Source: Streptomyces sp. TG1A-60
GTDB lineage: Bacteria > Actinomycetota > Actinomycetes > Streptomycetales > Streptomycetaceae
DNA: 64,000 nt
Assembly: GCF_037201975.1 (NCBI RefSeq)
Contig: NZ_CP147520.1
Location: forward strand, 7,626,001-7,690,000
Direction of reading: 5' to 3'
The notes beneath the pieces are model-generated. The model was not told the DNA's origin. It searched no databases and was given only the letters and a program-made list of their open reading frames with translations. The translations under genes were made by a program, and so were the position numbers. Positions 52,040 to 64,000 of the stretch are shown piece after piece (position 1 is the first letter of the stretch; each line of letters begins with the position of its first letter).

Positions 52040-53112
52040 TGTTCCGCTCCCGTAGAGCGCCACGGCTCGCCGTCGCGCTCGCCTCCGCCACCCTGTTCCT
52101 CGCCACCGCCTGCGGTGGCGGCTCCGCCTCCGACGACGCCTCCGACGCGTCGGACGCCGGCGCGGAGGAGAGCACCTCCGGCGGCTCCGCCTTCCCTGTC
52201 TCCATCGACCACAAGTACGGCAGCACGACGATCGAGGCCGAGCCCCAGCGGATCGTCACCGTCGGCCTCACCGACCAGGACGCGGTCCTCGCCCTCGGCA
52301 AGGTCCCCGTCGGCACCACCGAATGGCTCGGCGGCTACAAGGGCGCCATCGGACCCTGGGCCGAGGACAAGCTCGGCGGCGCCGAGGCACCCACCGTCCT
52401 CAAGGACACCGGCACCGGCCCGCAGGTCGAGAAGATCGCCGCCCTCAAGCCCGACCTGATCCTCGCGGTGTACGGCGGACTCACCAAGGAACAGTACGAG
52501 TCGCTGTCGAAGTTCGCCCCCGTCGTCGCCCAGCCGAAGAAGTACAACGACTACGGCGTCCCCTGGCAGGAGCAGACCGAGACCGTCGGTAAGGCGCTCG
52601 GTAAGCCGGAGGAAGCCGCCGAGGTGGTCGCGGACACCGAGGCGAAGATCAAGGCCGCCGCCGAGGAGCACCCCGACTTCAAGGGCGCCACGGCGGTCAT
52701 GGCCACGCCGTACGAGGGCATGTTCGTCTTCGGCAGCCAGGACGCGCGCTCGCGCCTGCTGACCGGCCTCGGCTTCTCCCTGCCGGCGGACCTGGACAAG
52801 GTGATCGGTGACCAGTTCGGCGCGAACATCAGCAAGGAGCGCACCGATCTGCTCGACCAGGACGCCATCGTGTGGATCGTCGGAGATCCGGCCGAGGACG
52901 CCGCCACGCTGCACAAGGACGCCTCGTACAAGGATCTGACGGTTGTGAAGCAGGCCCGCGAGGTCTTCGTCGACGAGTCCAGCGACTACGGCAACGCCAC
53001 GTCGTTCGTCTCGGCGCTCAGCCTGCCGTACGTGGTCGAACGGCTGGTCCCGCAGCTGGCGGCGGCCGTCGACGGCAAGACAAACACGAAGGTGGAGCAG
53101 CCCGCGTCCTGA
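52039..53112 (+). CDS. Siderophore-binding lipoprotein
   Basis: A 357-residue extracytoplasmic substrate-binding protein of the FecB/BtuF type. A lipobox signal peptide (ASATLFLATACGGG; Cys25 lipidated) is followed by an Asp/Ser-rich linker. The mature domain begins FPVSIDHKYGSTTIEAEPQRIVTVGLTDQDAVLALGK and contains KPDLILAVYGGLTKEQYE, typical of ferri-hydroxamate binders. The start overlaps the previous stop (TGATG). No FecCD-type permease follows; a terminator does. It probably captures the ferric form of the peptide made by the NRPS. Confidence 0.9.
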   Translation: MFRSRRAPRLAVALASATLFLATACGGGSASDDASDASDAGAEESTSGGSAFPVSIDHKYGSTTIEAEPQRIVTVGLTDQDAVLALGKVPVGTTEWLGGYKGAIGPWAEDKLGGAEAPTVLKDTGTGPQVEKIAALKPDLILAVYGGLTKEQYESLSKFAPVVAQPKKYNDYGVPWQEQTETVGKALGKPEEAAEVVADTEAKIKAAAEEHPDFKGATAVMATPYEGMFVFGSQDARSRLLTGLGFSLPADLDKVIGDQFGANISKERTDLLDQDAIVWIVGDPAEDAATLHKDASYKDLTVVKQAREVFVDESSDYGNATSFVSALSLPYVVERLVPQLAAAVDGKTNTKVEQPAS

Positions 53113-53122
53113 CGCGGCGGGA

Positions 53123-53166
53123 GCCGGAGGAGGGGGCCGGTCGAGCGACCGGCCCCCTCCTCCGGC
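53123..53166. terminator. Perfect 21-bp-stem bidirectional terminator
   Basis: GCCGGAGGAGGGGGCCGGTCG, a 2-nt AG between arms, and its exact complement. It lies between the stops of the convergent lipoprotein (53112) and MbtH-like (53170) genes. Confidence 0.9.
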
Positions 53167-53169
53167 AGG

Positions 53170-53379
53170 TCAGCCGTCCATCGACTCGGCCAGGCTCCGG
53201 GGCCGCATGTCGGTCCAGTGGGTCTCGACATGATCCAGGCAGGACTGCCGCGAGCCGGGCCCGTGAACCACCCGCCAGCCGGCCGGCACGTCCACGAAGT
53301 CCGGCCACAGACTGTGCTGGTTCTCGTCGTTGACCAGCACCAGGTAGACGCCCTCGGGGTCCTCGAACGGGTTGCTCAT
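53170..53379 (-). CDS. MbtH-like NRPS partner protein
   Basis: A 69-residue MbtH-family protein: [58 protein letters not shown]. It has the conserved tryptophans and the SLWP motif. MbtH proteins bind adenylation domains and are needed for their folding or activity. The ATG lies 14 bp after the NRPS stop with GAGGAG as ribosome site, so both are in one transcript. It likely serves the A domains of this siderophore NRPS. Confidence 0.95.
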   Translation of the reverse strand: MSNPFEDPEGVYLVLVNDENQHSLWPDFVDVPAGWRVVHGPGSRQSCLDHVETHWTDMRPRSLAESMDG

Positions 53380-53393
53380 ACCACTCCTCTTCC

Positions 53394-64000
<10,607 letters not shown>

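Overview
The window is about 72% G+C with strongly biased third codon positions. It carries gene families typical of Streptomyces: an SsgA-like protein, an NsdB-type regulator, DUF397 and SPW-repeat proteins, a PAS/SpoIIE-type phosphatase, a mycothiol-type DinB protein and rare TTA codons. It is best read as an accessory-rich chromosomal segment of a Streptomyces species. Assignments rest on reading the sequence and on recalled family knowledge; no search was run.

Region 1 (0-13.4 kb): the end of a TPR protein, a FAD-dependent desaturase-like oxidoreductase, then genes for CoA-ester catabolism. These are a nitronate-monooxygenase-like flavoprotein, three adenylate-forming acyl-CoA ligases (one frameshifted), an enoyl-CoA hydratase-like protein, a double DUF35 protein and two thiolase-like proteins without the usual catalytic Cys/His. 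A near-identical 17-bp palindrome precedes two transcription units. Region 2 (13.4-24.9 kb): DUF397, two head-to-head gene fragments, an APH-like gene divergent from an nsdB-like regulator, a SpoIIE-type phosphatase, an SsgA-like gene, a baeRF protein, and two exported proteins.

Region 3 (25-36 kb): many broken genes (two GNATs, a P-loop kinase, an APH, a MerR fragment, a PI-PLC) among intact ones (acyltransferase, GNAT, GlsB-like, SPW, photolyase, acyl-CoA dehydrogenase). Region 4 (35.6-43.4 kb): two aldo/keto reductases, an unknown 391-residue protein, a VOC protein, adenosine deaminase behind an 18-bp x 10 tandem repeat, DinB, DUF1905, a frameshifted SnoaL-like gene and a TTA-containing hypothetical gene. 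Region 5 (43.4-47.9 kb): an FHA-FHA-ABC-permease fusion, a linker protein and a Ser/Thr kinase in one operon, like the mycobacterial Rv1747/PknF pair, followed by a convergent RpiB-like gene.

Region 6 (47.9-64 kb) is the edge of an iron-regulated siderophore locus. An iron box precedes a translationally coupled operon for a heterodimeric exporter-fold ABC transporter with complementary site degeneration and a siderophore-binding lipoprotein. Convergent to it, across a perfect 21-bp-stem terminator, lie a giant NRPS gene that runs off the right edge and its MbtH partner. Visible NRPS order is A(+methyltransferase)-T-C-A-T-C-A-T-E, and hand-read pocket codes suggest N-methyl-hydroxyornithine, serine and an ornithine-like D residue. 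This points to a scabichelin-like tris-hydroxamate, with the rest of the assembly line and the tailoring genes outside the window.
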